Source of the DNA: Henckelia pumila
Lineage: Eukaryota; Streptophyta; Magnoliopsida; Lamiales; Gesneriaceae
Direction of reading: 5' to 3'
DNA: 64,000 nt
Assembly: GCF_033568475.1 (NCBI RefSeq)
Contig: NC_133122.1
Span: 12,056,201-12,120,200 of the forward strand
Position numbers and translations under genes: made by a program. The notes beneath the pieces are model-generated. The model ran no database searches and was not told where the DNA came from. It worked only from the letters and a program-made list of their open reading frames with translations. Shown in pieces: positions 44,545 through 55,757 of this stretch (within the stretch, counting starts at the first letter, position 1; each line of letters opens with the position of its first letter).

Positions 44545-44560
44545 TGGTATCAGAGCATGC
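44545..44560 (+). other. Primer-binding site of the second chromovirus
   Basis: TGGTATCAGAGCATGC starts four bases after the LTR end and fits priming by initiator Met tRNA. Confidence 0.85.
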
Positions 44561-44616
44561 ATTGTATTCTTGGGATTTAGATTCTGCATAAGATAACCGC
44601 GAGGTAATTTTTGTAG

Positions 44617-45500
44617 ATGGCAGATCGCGATGATCAGAGTAGCCATGGCAGTATTTGTGGACGTTGGGGCAATGCCAACCGGGAGCATCGTCGGGAACGC
44701 CATCATCGTCGTCATGATGATCAGCGTTTCAGTGTGCGCCGATTCTTACAGATGGGTCCTAAGACCTTGGTTGGAGGCGAGTCTTCGGAGGATGCGGAGA
44801 ACTGGCTAGATCGTATGGAGATGAATTTTCAGACGTTTCACTGTACTGAGGAGAAGAAGATGGAGACGCTTGGTTATCTTCTGGATGGGCGAGCCCGGAA
44901 GTGGTGGAGATTCACTTTTGCACCCTTTGTTGCGGTGAGAGGAGTTGCCACTTGGGCCGAGTTCCGCACAGCTTTTCAAAAGCTGTATTTTCCTCCTGCA
45001 CTCCGTCAGATGAGTTACTGAGTTTACGTCAGGGAGCCATGTCTATTGAGTAGTATTAGCTGAAGTTCTTCGATCTGTTATCCTATTGCCCCGAGATTGC
45101 TGACAGCTCTAAGATGAAGTACAATCTGTTCCTTTAGGGTCTTAACCCGGAGATTCATGACCGTGTGGCGGTAGGTGATGATATGACCTACGAGGGTTTG
45201 GTGAGCCATTGTCACCAGGCGGAGGATAGAATTCAGCGTAACAGGTCTTTCTCTCAGTTTAGGCCTGCGAGTTCTTTGGGTCCACGTGCTCAGTCTTTCA
45301 AGAAGTTCCGATCTACTTCTTCTTCCTCTGGTTCCGATGGTGTTGTTCGTTTTGGGAAGAAGGAGAAGTGAGACCATTGCGGGAAGAACCATCCAACTGA
45401 CAAATGTCGTAAAGCTTCTGGAGCTTGTTTTTGTTGTGGAGAGGTTGGTCATCTCCGGAGGGATTGTCCACTATTTGGGGGAGGCGATTTTGGTTCTGGT
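44617..45500 (+). pseudogene. gag of the second chromovirus
   Basis: From 44617 (MADRDDQSSHGSICGRWGNA) the first 134 codons are open and carry the capsid segment GGESSEDAENWLDRMEMNF with LGYLLDGRARKWWR. The frame shifts near 45015, and the next part has stops near 45050-45060 and 45136 and at 45369-45371. QRNRSFSQFRPASSLGPRAQ lies at about 45234-45293. The zinc knuckle CFCCGEVGHLRRDC (45426-45467) is intact. It is a broken particle gene, less decayed than that of the first chromovirus. Confidence 0.82.
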
Positions 45501-46292
45501 TTGGGATCGGGTTATCAGACCAATGTTCAGCAGAGGTCGCAGGGACAGCCTGCTGGGAGTTCTTACTTGAAGCTGCGGGCTTCTGGCCAGGTGTTTGCCT
45601 TGAGGCACGATCAGGCAGTTGAGGAGAATGAGAAGGTCATCGCAGGTATATTTATGTTATATGGTATACCTGCTCTTGTAGTTTTTGACACTGGTGCATC
45701 TCATTCCTTCATTTCTGCACATTTTGTTAAGAGGCATAAGTTACCATGAATTGCACTAGAGGTAGTAGTTTCTGTTTCTACTCCGACGGGCCAATCTATT
45801 TTGGCTAAGCGTCTAGTGATGGGTTTCCCTTTAGAGTTCGAAGGGAACATTCTGATAGCGAATCTCATGGTTCTTTCAATGGATGAATTCGATTGTATTC
45901 TGGGGATAGACATGTTGACTACCTATCGAGCTTCAGTGGACTGCTATCAGAGATTAGTACGCTTTCATCCGAATGGGAGTTATAGCTGGTTTTTCTATGG
46001 TGAGGGAGCGCGACCCCCAATTCCCTTGGTATCAGCTTTGAGAGCCTGTCGAGCTCTAGAGTCTGGCGGGGAAGGTTACCTCATCTATGCAGTTGATTTG
46101 TCCACTGAGAGCATTGGGATAGAGATTATTCCTATTGTGGATGAATTCCCAGATATATTTCCAGATGAGATTCCTGGTTTTCCTCCTGCTAGAGAAGTCG
46201 AGTTTGGCATAGAGTTGATGCTGGGTACTTCTTCTATTTCTCGAGCACCGTATCGTCTGGCTCCATCAGAGATGCGAGAGTTGAAGAATTAG
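45501..46292 (+). pseudogene. Protease and linker of the second chromovirus
   Basis: The frame from 45501 has the active-site segment VVFDTGASHSFISAHFV at about 45680. It stops at a TGA (45747-45749) where Trp is expected. It resumes with LAKRLVMGFPLEFEGNILIA and DEFDCILGIDMLTTYRASVD, then FPDIFPDEIPGFPPAREVEF leading into the polymerase. A TAG at 46290-46292 replaces an expected Gln. Apart from these two stops, both explained by one transition, the region is intact. Confidence 0.82.
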
Positions 46293-46991
46293 TTACAGGA
46301 TCTTTTGGACAAGGGGTACATTCGTCCTACTGTATCTCCTTGGGGAGCTCCTGTTCTCTTTGTAAAGAAGATGGATGGGTCTATGCGGTTGTGCATTGAT
46401 TACCGACAGCTGAACCAAGTTACTGTAAAGAACAAGTATCCTTTGCCTCGTATTGATGACTTGTTTGATGAGCTGCAGGGTACTTCGGTTTACTCCAAGA
46501 TCGACTTGAGATCTGGGTATCATCAGATGAGAGTCCGAGATCAGGACATAGCCAAGACTTCATTCCGTACTCGCTATGGGCATTACGAGTTTCTAGTGAT
46601 GCCATTTGTATTGACTAACGCGCCGGCTATATTTATGGATCTGATTAATCGTGTATTCAGGGAGCATTTGGACAAGTTTGTCGTGGTCTTCATTGACAAA
46701 ATCCTGGTGTATTCGCGTAATGCGGATGAGCATGTTTCTCACTTGCGATTGGTACTGCATACTCTTCGAGATGAGCAGTTGTACGCCAAACTGATCAAGT
46801 GTGAGTTTTGGATGGATCGAGTGGTCTTTCTCGGCCATATTATATCCTGGGAGGGAATTTTCGTCGATCCGAGCAAGATTGAGGCTGTGCTTAATTGGTC
46901 GCGTCTGACGACGGTTGCTGAGATCTGTAGTTTTCTGGGTCTAGCAGGATATTATCGTCGCTTTATTTTGAACTTCTCTCAGCTAGCCTGA
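46293..46991 (+). CDS. Reverse transcriptase of the second chromovirus, catalytic box mutated
   Basis: The frame covers fingers, palm and thumb: [39 protein letters not shown] and [19 protein letters not shown]. The catalytic box at 46689-46711 reads FIDKILVY where functional elements have FIDDILVY, so one of the two catalytic Asp residues is Lys. The enzyme would be inactive. A TGA at 46989-46991, where the family has Arg (CGA to TGA), ends the frame before RNase H. Confidence 0.87.
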   Translation, partial: LQDLLDKGYIRPTVSPWGAPVLFVKKMDGSMRLCIDYRQLNQVTVKNKYPLPRIDDLFDELQGTSVYSKIDLRSGYHQMRVRDQDIAKTSFRTRYGHYEFLVMPFVLTNAPAIFMDLINRVFREHLDKFVVVFIDKILVYSRNADEHVSHLRLVLHTLRDEQLYAKLIKCEFWMDRVVFLGHIISWEGIFVDPSKIEAVLNWSRLTTVAEICSFLGLAGYYRRFILNFSQLA

Positions 46992-47966
46992 CCGTTGATG
47001 CAGCTTACACGCAAGGGTATTGATTTCGAGTGGTCCTCAGAGTGTGAGGAAAAGTTTTGTGAACTTCGACGACGGTTGACTTCTGCGCCGGTGTTGGCAT
47101 TACCGTTAGGATCTGGAGGGTATGTGGTTTACACAGATTCTTCTCTTCAGGGGTTAGGTTGTGTCCTGACTCAGAATGGGCATGTGATCGCATACGCTTC
47201 TAGACAGTTGAATTTGCACAAAGACAATTATCCAGTTCATGATTTGGAGTTGGCGGCCATTGTGTTCGCTTTGAAGATCTGGCGTCATTATCTGTATGGA
47301 AAGAAATTTGAGATCTTCACCGACCACAAGAGTATCAAGTATTTGTTCACTCAGGCGGAGTTGAACATGAGGCAGAGACGTTGGATGGACTTGCTTAAGG
47401 ACTATAATTGCGAGATTAAGTACCATCTGGGAGCTGCTAATCTCACTGCTGATACCTTGAGTCTCAAGGTGCGACTATCCGCACTTCACACTTGTTTGAT
47501 GCCTAGTGCGATTGAAGATTGTTGTTCTTCAGGGTATACCTTCAAGCACAAGAAAGGTATGCAGAGTATCCATATGTTTGCAGTATTATCTGAGCCAGTT
47601 TTGTATTCGCGGATTCGGGATGCTCAAATGTCTGATCCGAAGATCCAGCATTTGGCTCTTCTAGCCAACAAGGGTAGCACGTCTGGATTTCACTATCAGT
47701 CAAATGGTTTTTTGTGTTTGTCTGGTAGGCTTGTGATCCCGAAGGATGAGGAGTTGCGAGAGGAGATTTTGTCTCAGGCACATCGCACTAGATTGAGTAT
47801 TCATCCAGGGAGCAACAAGATGTATAAAGATCTATGTACTCGGTTTTCGTGGAAGGGAATTAAACTCAGTGTGTATCAGTATGTTTCGAAATTTCTTGGT
47901 CTGTCAAGAGGTCAAGGAAGAGCACCGACGACCTGGGGGTTTGCTTCACAGTCTGCCTATTCCTGA
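46992..47966 (+). CDS. RNase H and integrase zinc-binding domain of the second chromovirus
   Basis: RNase H segments are [40 protein letters not shown] and [20 protein letters not shown]. The integrase N-terminal domain follows with [19 protein letters not shown] (about 47778-47834). Its Cys part is lost near 47895-47910 by a frame shift: the normal CLxCQ segment overlaps in the next frame as [17 protein letters not shown]. The frame stops at 47966. The neighbouring frame carries the integrase core. Confidence 0.83.
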   Translation, partial: PLMQLTRKGIDFEWSSECEEKFCELRRRLTSAPVLALPLGSGGYVVYTDSSLQGLGCVLTQNGHVIAYASRQLNLHKDNYPVHDLELAAIVFALKIWRHYLYGKKFEIFTDHKSIKYLFTQAELNMRQRRWMDLLKDYNCEIKYHLGAANLTADTLSLKVRLSALHTCLMPSAIEDCCSSGYTFKHKKGMQSIHMFAVLSEPVLYSRIRDAQMSDPKIQHLALLANKGSTSGFHYQSNGFLCLSGRLVIPKDEELREEILSQAHRTRLSIHPGSNKMYKDLCTRFSWKGIKLSVYQYVSKFLGLSRGQGRAPTTWGFASQSAYS

Positions 47967-49026
47967 GTGGAAATGGGAGTTTATCACGATGGATTTTGTG
48001 ACCCATTTACCGGTATCCTGGAGGAACTGTGATGTTATCTGGGTTGGGGTGGATCGACTCACCAAGTCAGCTCATTTCATTTCCTATAGCCGAGAGTACA
48101 ATGTGGATCGTATGGCTCGGTTGTACATTCAGGAGATCGTTCGACTTCATGGAGTGCCTATGAGCATTGTCAGCGATCGAGACCCCAGGTTTACTTATAG
48201 GTTCTGGGGGAGTGTTCATCGTGCGATGGGCACTAGTCTCAGTTTGAGTACTTCCTATCATCCCGAGACAGATGGTCAGTCAGAGCGCACTATCCGTACT
48301 TTGGAGGATATGTTTCGAGCATGCGTTATGGATTTTGGTTTAGTCTGGAAAGATCATTTGCCATTGATTGAGTTCGCGTACAACAACAGCTATCATCGTA
48401 GCATTGGGATGACACCTTTTGAGGCGTTGTACGGACGACGTTGTTGCACTCCACTCTTTTGGGAATAAGTGGGGGACATACAGGCTGAGGTACCGGAGTT
48501 AATCCAGCAGGCAGCAGATGTTGTTGATCAGATCAAGAAATGGATTAAGACTGCACAGGATCGTCAGGCCAGCTATGCTAATACTAAGCATAGGCCTTTG
48601 CAGTTCGTTGTTGGTCAGAAAGTGTTTCTGAGAGTTTCACCTTTCTGCAGGATTCTCAGATTTGGCCTCAAGGGCAAGTTGTCTCCCAGATTTATCGGTC
48701 CGTTTGAGATCTTGGAGAGCATTGGCGATTTAGCGTATCGGCTAGCCTTGCCACCGTATCTGTCCAGTATTCACAACGTGTTCCACGTATATCTGTTGCG
48801 ACGGTATGTGGCGGATCAGTCTCATATTCTGCAGCCGTCTGAAGTTCAGGTGGATACGGATTTGAGCTACGTTGTGAGACCTATTCGTATCCTGGATCAT
48901 AAGGGTAAGGTCTTGCGAAATAAAGTCATTCCTCTGGTTTTAGTGCAGTGGCAACGTCGAGGCATTGAAGAAGCCACTTGGGAACTCGAGAACAAGATGC
49001 GTTCAGAACATCCTGAGTTATTTTGA
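47905..49026 (+). pseudogene. Integrase core and chromodomain-like tail of the second chromovirus
   Basis: The DDE residues are all visible: [38 protein letters not shown] and [24 protein letters not shown] at 48466-48468 interrupts the frame, which then runs to 49026. The C-terminal GKLSPRFIGPFEILESIGDL and NVFHVYLLRRY region is present, and the tail VQWQRRGIEEATWELENKM is chromodomain-like. One frame shift at the start and one stop separate this from a working gene. Confidence 0.85.
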
Positions 49027-49141
49027 TTTCATTTTCGAGTTGTATTCAGTTATGAACTCAGTAAATTTTGTTTGAATAAAGAATGTTTCTGCATGTTGTT
49101 TTTTTCAGTACTTAAAATCTGATTTCGAGGACGAAATATCT

Positions 49142-49155
49142 TAAGTGGGGGAGAA
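49142..49155 (+). other. Polypurine tract of the second chromovirus
   Basis: TAAGTGGGGGAGAA ends at the TG of the 3' LTR. GATTTCGAGGACGAAAT stands just upstream. Confidence 0.85.
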
Positions 49156-50459
49156 TGTAGTAGCCCGTACCCAGAATTAGAGAGTAATTGTTATTAATCC
49201 AACAAATCATGTTAGTTTAGATTAAGCATGATTAAGGGGACTTCTAATGGATAAACGGAGTCCGGAATTAGACCCAGATTGATAAAAAAATGGTCCGGAG
49301 GGTCAGGCGAAATGAACGCAACGTCCGGGGATCGGACGCAACGTTCATGCCAGCAATAATGTGTCACTCCTTACGCACTTGATGTTGACGTTCGGACGCA
49401 ACGATGGCGAACGGACGCAACGATGGAGGAATGGACGTTTCGCCCGATGTCTATAAATAGAGGTGCCGAGATTCATTTCCAAGCACACCTTTCTCCTCTC
49501 TTCTCTCGATTTTTTGGTCTTCCAGCTTAGATCTAGAGCATTCTAGACGTCCCATTGGAAATCCAAAAGTGGCGTAGCGATCCAAGTATCGTAGCGGAGC
49601 TGTGACCTAGTTTTGAGGCAAGTGACATCAATGGGCTAACGACGGACGTAGGTATAGCTTTTGCTTCCTAAAAATATTAGGAGTATGCAATAGCTTAGTT
49701 AAGGCTTTTAGAGCACTTTAATGATATTAGTATCATTTGGCATTGTAGTGCGGATTTTAGGCGTGGACTTAGAGCTGGTAGAGCGCGCCTAGTATTTGAG
49801 GTTTGAAAGTACTGTTCGAGATATCCTGACTGAGTATGCATGTATTATGTGACTTCATGATTTATATGACAAGATTTTATGCTGCATACATTTGCATCTT
49901 GAGCTATCTCTTTTGAGATGTCTGTTAGTAGGGTTTTACCCTATCCTGTTAGTGGTTGGACTTCCATCGATTTGGGTCCGGCGTATCCACTAGTATTTCG
50001 GTATGTGAGCCACCTCCTGAAGCGACGGCACAGCGTGCTACATACCAGGGATTGGTCTGTCTTTGTTATCTGATTCTTGAGCTCTAGTCAGTAGACGGTA
50101 CACTTGCATTCGTGTATACTCATACTCTCGTGCTGAGCGTTTTATTCTCATGTCTCATACTCTGTGTTTCTGGACACCCTATTTCATGAGTCAGGTTTGC
50201 GATTGGATGAGGCGGGTGGATTCAAGAGGGGCTAGGCAGTGGTTGGACAGCTGGAGCTTCGCCTAGGGTTTATTATTATTGTATTGGGTTGATACAGTAT
50301 TTGATTTGGTTTTATAACTATTTGAGTATTTTCAGATTTCTTTCCTTGGGATTGTATTCGGTTTATTGTTTCCGCAGCTTAATTTTGGTTTACTGTTTGA
50401 TTAAGTTAATTGCATGCCTAAGTTCTATTTAGTAGGTGATCTAGATGAGGGTCACTACA
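49156..50459 (+). repeat. 3' LTR of the second chromovirus
   Basis: TGTAGTAGCCCGTACCC to GGGTCACTACA, 1304 bp, uninterrupted. It shows the empty copia target (TCTTTGTTATCTGATTC) at about 50061-50077. TATAAATA lies at 49452-49459. The GGACGCAACG cluster at about 49310-49435 keeps more CG dinucleotides than the 5' LTR. Confidence 0.92.
49452..49459 (+). promoter_or_regulatory. TATA box in 3' LTR of the second chromovirus
   Basis: TATAAATA matches the 5' LTR copy at 28853. In a 3' LTR it could drive transcription outward into the older copia remnant. Confidence 0.5.
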
Positions 50460-51800
50460 GTATTTGATGAGCAAAAAGGGAGATATGTTAAGATAATCCA
50501 AATATGGGTTCCAAAAATACTAATCTATCAAGGACCCAAACAAGATTAGGGTACCAAATTTTGATAATTGAATAACATGTTGGAAAGACCACTTGGTATT
50601 TAGACACTGGATGCTCAAGACACATAACTGAAAATAAATATCTACTGTCTGACATAATTGAAATCAAAGGTCCAAAGATTACATTTGGAGACAACTCGAA
50701 AAACTTGAGAATAATATGATTGAAGAAGATGATGAAGTCAACTGCTCAGAACATTTCTACCAAAATATTCAAATACCAATTCCTGAAATTGAAATTGTAG
50801 TTGAAAATATGCCCCAACAAATCGATGAACCAATTACTATTGAAGAAGAATTAGTAGTTCATTCTAAAGAACCTATTCTAAATGACTCAATTGAACAAAA
50901 TCTTCGATGAAATAAAAATCATTCACCCGAATTAGTTATAGGTGATCCAACTGCTCCCATTAGAACATGAAGACAAAACATAGATGAATTTTTGCGTGAA
51001 GCTTTTATATCTCAGAATGAACCTAAGAAGATTGATGAAGCACTAGCTGATGCAAGATGGATTGATGCGATGCAAGAAGAACTCAACCAGTTTAAACAAA
51101 GTAAAGTATGGAATTTAGAACCTCGACCTGAAAATCAAAATGTCATAGGTACTAGATGGGTATTTTAACAAACTGGATGAAAAAGGAACAGTGGTCAGAA
51201 ACAAGGCTCGACTTGTTGCTCAAGGTTATAAACAGGCAGAAGACATTGACTTTGACGAATGATTTGCACCAGTTGAAAGACTGGAAGTTATCAGAATCTT
51301 CCTTTCTTATGCTTCATTCAAGGATTTTAAAGTATATCAAATGGATGTCAAGTAAGCGTATCTCAATGGCCATCTTCAAGGAGAAGTATATGTTTAACAA
51401 CCACCAGGTTTTGTCAATCCAACTCATCCTCATTCTGTTTATCAATTAGATAAAGAGTTATATGGATTAAAGCAAGCTCCTCGAGCTTGGTGATACTATT
51501 CTTAAAATTCTTATTGATCATGATTTGGTTATTTGCACTATCGATAAAACTCTTTTTACATACACAAAAGGAGATCATATTTTGTTAGTTCAAATATATT
51601 TTGATAATATTATTTTTGGATCAACTAACCCCAAATTGTGCCAAACGTTTTCCAAACTAATAGAGGCTATATTTGAATGAAAATGATGGTTGAATTAACA
51701 TTCTTCCTAGGACTGCAAGTAAAGCAACTAGACAATGAAATATTTATTCACCAGTCCAAATACTCTAAAGACCTTATCAAAGTTTTTGGAATGGAACCCC
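50460..51800 (+). pseudogene. Old copia element, right fragment (protease edge and reverse transcriptase)
   Basis: After the insertion the frame resumes as FDEQKGRYVKIIQIWVPKIL. At about 50580-50705 there is a protease-edge segment (LDTGCSRHITENKYLLSD). Integrase is missing: the sequence passes into an acidic linker (50716-50910) and then a copia reverse transcriptase. That part is seen as ADARWIDAMQEELNQFKQSK, VVRNKARLVAQGYKQAED and [10 protein letters not shown], with stops and shifts throughout and no intact catalytic box. It fades near 51800. This is the oldest layer of the nest. Confidence 0.75.
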
Positions 51801-52900
51801 GAGTTCGAACACTGATGATATAAAATAGATGGGCAAAAGTTTTTTAAAAAAAATTACCAAACCCGGAATATCTTTCTTCTAGATAAATGGTCAAATCCTA
51901 CAATCAAAAGGAGTTCAAAATACAATAAAACGAGATAAAGATACAAAACATTCGAAAATAAAAATGTTCAACATTTTCCAAACAATCTCAATACAACTTG
52001 ACTGCTAAACCCGAAGCTCCACGTCTAATCTCAATCCTATAGCCTTTAAGGTCCTCTATATCTCGACCATGAACCACCTGTCACAATGCATACATACAAG
52101 ACAAAGCAACAACCGAAAATCTGATGAGAATAAACTCAGTATGAACGACAGAAAATATAAGCATTTCAATAACAAATTCCCATCAAATGAACTGCATTCA
52201 CAGTAACAGACGTAAAAATGGATATTGGTAAGTAAATATGTAAAACTAATGCAATACACGAAAATTCAACACAACCTCTATAATCATAAAAAATCTCAAA
52301 CAATTCCATCAATTGAACATTTTAAACATGAATGCAGTAAATCAATCAGTGAAAATCATTGTTTCGCACAAAATTTAAATGATTTCAAATCGTAAATCAA
52401 ACATTCAAATATATGAAAAATTGACTGTGAGCACAAATATTGGTAATTTTCTTCACCCCACGTCAGCGCAGATCTACAACATTGTCTAAGTCAAGAAGAT
52501 CTACAACATTGTTGTCGATGGATTACTCGTTTAAGGTTGAGAGAGAAGGTTTGAGAGAGAAGAATCAAGAAGAACGACAGAGGAAAAGTAACGATCTTAG
52601 TTCTCAGCTTCTGTTATTTTTTTAAAAAAATGAGTAAAGGGTAGTGTTGAGTTTTAAAAAGAATTAGGGACATTTTGGTAAATTGGTTTAATTAAAGAGT
52701 TCAAACATAGAACAAGCTTTTGTCAGGAATTTAGAACACAAAATCTGAAACGAGGACTGAGGAAGGATTTGAGATTGCTGTCAGAGATTTATCACAAATT
52801 TCCCCATAAATATTAGAATCATAAATGGAAACAAAATGTACAGGGAACCATTCTACGATGCCGTATAAAGACCTACCATTCCGTTGAACCTATTTCCACT
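51801..52900 (-). repeat. Probable old reversed gypsy-type LTR
   Basis: No gene is seen. The texture resembles a chromovirus LTR read on the minus strand, similar in layout to 60190-61697, with a GAATAAACTCAGTATGAACG segment near 52128. A direct repeat AGATCTACAACATTGT stands at about 52471 and 52497. Edges cannot be set. Confidence 0.3.
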
Positions 52901-52918
52901 TCTAACCTCACTGCCGCC

Positions 52919-53415
52919 ATGATGACCCGCCACCTGCTTAACCTCACCCGCCGCTCTTAAAGGCTATTACATTCGTTCTCCTCTCTCCAGAGCCTTTCCA
53001 CTACCGTCGCCACTGCCACTACCCCATCCCTCCCTTCCCCTCCACCGCCAACTGCCATGATCTACGATCAATTAGCTAAATCCGTAAAGAATAAGAAATA
53101 AAAGCTTGAACATCCTGATCATTGTTTTGTTCAATACCCAAGATTCTCACTCACAAATTCTTTCAGCTCTCCTCACTCGTGTCAAGACACTCCACACCGG
53201 CCTCCGACTTGCCATCGAGTCTTCACTCGCTTCTAAAATCACCACTTTTGGGGTTTTCATTGATGCAAGATCAATGTTTGAGAGTGAAGAATCAAATGTC
53301 ACTGTGAACGTTTTGGAGAACATGATATATAAAGGGATAGAGAGGAGGACTACGAGGGAATTGGAAGAGGAAATCAAAAATATGGGAGGACATTTGAATG
53401 CGTACTGTGCGCCTA
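52919..53415 (+). pseudogene. MPPbeta: 5' fragment of mitochondrial processing peptidase beta subunit
   Basis: Translation from the ATG at 52919 gives MMTRHLLNLTRRS, a stop, then SFSSLQSLSTTVATATTPSL and AMIYDQLAKSVKNK, a stop and LEHPDHCFVQY, all typical of the plant MPP-beta presequence and N-terminus. A shift near 53145 moves to the next frame: LAIESSLASKITTFGVFIDA, MIYKGIERRTTRELEEEI and NMGGHLNAYCA, then the match ends. The zinc-binding HxxEH motif is NVLEN here, with both His residues changed to Asn. MPP-beta cuts mitochondrial targeting peptides; this copy has neither its length (family about 530 residues) nor its active site. Confidence 0.85.
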
Positions 53416-53895
53416 AGTTCTATAATTTAAATTCCATACCTAATTTAGCATTGGTATTTAAATTCTTAAAATTCATGAGCATTAAATGCTTTGAAATTTC
53501 TTTGGAATTTAATTGCTCAAATGTTTAAATTTATTTACTTGAGATACTTGAATTTAGTGACCTTCAGCCCTGGCACGCGGTAAAGTTGGACATGGTGGAA
53601 AAAACTCAAATTCTAAATTTTTACGACCTAAAATTAATGAGAGTTAAAGAAAAAAAAAGAAAATTTTATTTTTAAATTTTCGGGTGACAAAAATCGCGTA
53701 AGTGCATTCTTGCGCGTAATTTCCGATATTTCGTAAAATTAGCCTTTTTGGACCCAGACAAGTGAAATTCTATTCTTAATTTTTAAATTAGGGATTTTAA
53801 ACTTAAAAATTTAAAATGAGTGCAAAATCATAAGCCTAAAGTTGTAATAGTGAAAGTAGCACTTTTATAATTGTAAAAGAATTTTTGCACTCACC
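53416..53895. other. AT-rich sequence, left flank of the solo LTR
   Basis: No gene is seen. From about 53545 on it may be the left part of an old chromovirus LTR that continues at 55758, because the texture is alike and the solo LTR duplication joins the two. Segments such as GCGCGTAATTTCCGATATTT are typical of LTR sequence, but this is inference. Confidence 0.3.
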
Positions 53896-53900
53896 CTACA

Positions 53901-55752
53901 TGAAAGAGTGGGTGCCCGGTGAGCCAACTTGTGGTTAAGGGCTTTTATGACTCTTTGTATAAACAATCTTTTGTTTAATATAATTTACACTTTTATAATG
54001 GCATTTACTTTATCTTTTATCATATTATTATGTTGTGACATACTATAAGATGTTTAGATGAAGACCTTGAATATACTATAGTGTATGTAAGATGTGGTAG
54101 CACATGGGGATGGCTATCATGAAACACATCTTAAAGTCACTGTATATTCTAAACAGTTCCTAGTCAATTGAGCCGTCCGTGAATAAGGATAAGGATCGCT
54201 CGAGATTAAGACTAGCGTTTGCGATGCCGAGTACCACGTTTCATTGGTATGGAACATAGAGATGTTCAAAGCATGCAAATGGATATTCATATGATGAATG
54301 ATTGAACTACCCTATCCGGACTTTCCAAGTGGTTATCACTTATCGAGTGGATAAAGTCCGCGGTTTTGGTTGTACACCATTAGTCCTTACTACTTGAAAC
54401 ATCATTGAGACTCTATATGCTAGTACTTTACTTTGACTCGTTTACCGACTCTATTGGGGTCATCAGGTGTCGAGATTGGGTACAGTTACGACACATATAG
54501 GAGTCGATGCTTTGTTGTCAAGGATTCACCACATACTTGCGAGTGTGGATATCCTATGCAATCTGAGGAGATATTAGTGTGACGAATCTTTGGCCAGAGT
54601 ACATGATGTGTTTTAGGTTACTTGGTTTCCTAGTAGCACATGCGATGTTACTATTTGATCTTCAAGATGTATTGCATAGTTATCGAATCTCGAACGACTC
54701 TCGATTTACCAATGGTTGTTGATTCGATCGGGATATATGGATGAAGGGACCGTACTGTACGCTAACCAAAATTTATTGGTTCTTGAAGGCACTATCAGTG
54801 ATACCTAGGGAATCATGGGGCGATGTTGCTAGGCGCTCTTACCATGATTCGATGGGCAAGTTGGAAATTGTTGTTCCGAGTCACAAGGAGTTGTGAGCCC
54901 ACGGCTAGCTGTATCCCTGAACCATTGAGGGTCACACAAGTAATGTATTTCTAATCCCCGTTGAGATAATTAAATTTAAAGAGTTAAATTTAGTGAATAA
55001 AGAAGTGGGACTTCTTATTTAAAAGTAGAGGGAGTAAGATTTCCTAAAATGACATAGTGATGGACATTTTTGGAAACCACTGAATTCGGATTCAGAAAAT
55101 TTATCTTGACTTTAAAAGATGCAGAAATGGTTTCTGTGCACATTGGTGAAATTGGTTTATCAATCTGAGTCACGATGAATTTTATATTAATTTATGAACA
55201 TGCGGGCTTTGCTTGTCAGGCTTGAACTTATGACTAATGGGCCCTAAGCTGTTAGCAGCCCACATTATAAATAAGTTATTGCAGTATAGAAATTAAATAA
55301 CATAGGTCATAATTTTCGAAAACCCTAGAGCACTCTCTCTAGAGAATTCGGCCGCCCCCCTCTCCTACTGTGTTCGAAAATTCAGTCTGTGAATTTTTGA
55401 ATTTGCAGACTGATTTAACAGATCATATCTGTTCTATCTCTTCGTAGAAACTTCTGATAGACTTTCTAGTGCAGTCTATCAGAGGGATTAAATTTCTTTT
55501 CGTGGACCTGATTGAAGAATAGTTTGTTCATCAGTTCCTGGGATATACAACAAGAGCAGTTTAATCTGTTGGTGTCCATAATCTCGCTTCGAGATTTTAA
55601 GGTAAAATTTATATTTTTTAAATTTTATATTATCAATTTTAATCGTAGGAATTTGATACCCATATGGAATCGTTCCATATAAAAATTTTAAAACTTCCGC
55701 TGCACCGGGTATCACTTTCTTTTTCGATCCAGAGAACGACCGTGTTCCAACA
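53901..55752 (+). mobile_element. Second solo LTR of an Angela-type copia element
   Basis: TGAAAGAGTGGGTGCCCGG to CGTGTTCCAACA, 1852 bp, flanked by exact 5-bp duplications CTACA (53896-53900 and 55753-55757). It has no internal region. It is of the same subfamily as the solo LTR at 22013-23857. The conserved hairpin lies at 55662-55680. Confidence 0.9.
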
Positions 55753-55757
55753 CTACA

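Larger units (their letters stand above)
28540..50459 (+). mobile_element. Second chromovirus, full length, with copia nested in its 5' LTR
   Basis: LTRs are 28540-44540 (interrupted) and 49156-50459, both TGTAGTAGCCCG...GGGTCACTACA. Without the insertion they are about 1321 and 1304 bp. Flanking 5-mers GTTTT and GTATT agree at four of five bases. A primer-binding site follows the 5' LTR and a polypurine tract precedes the 3' LTR. Coding order is gag, protease, reverse transcriptase, RNase H, integrase and chromodomain-like tail, as in Tekay/Del elements. Stops are few and the reverse transcriptase catalytic box is mutated. It entered an older copia element. Confidence 0.9.
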
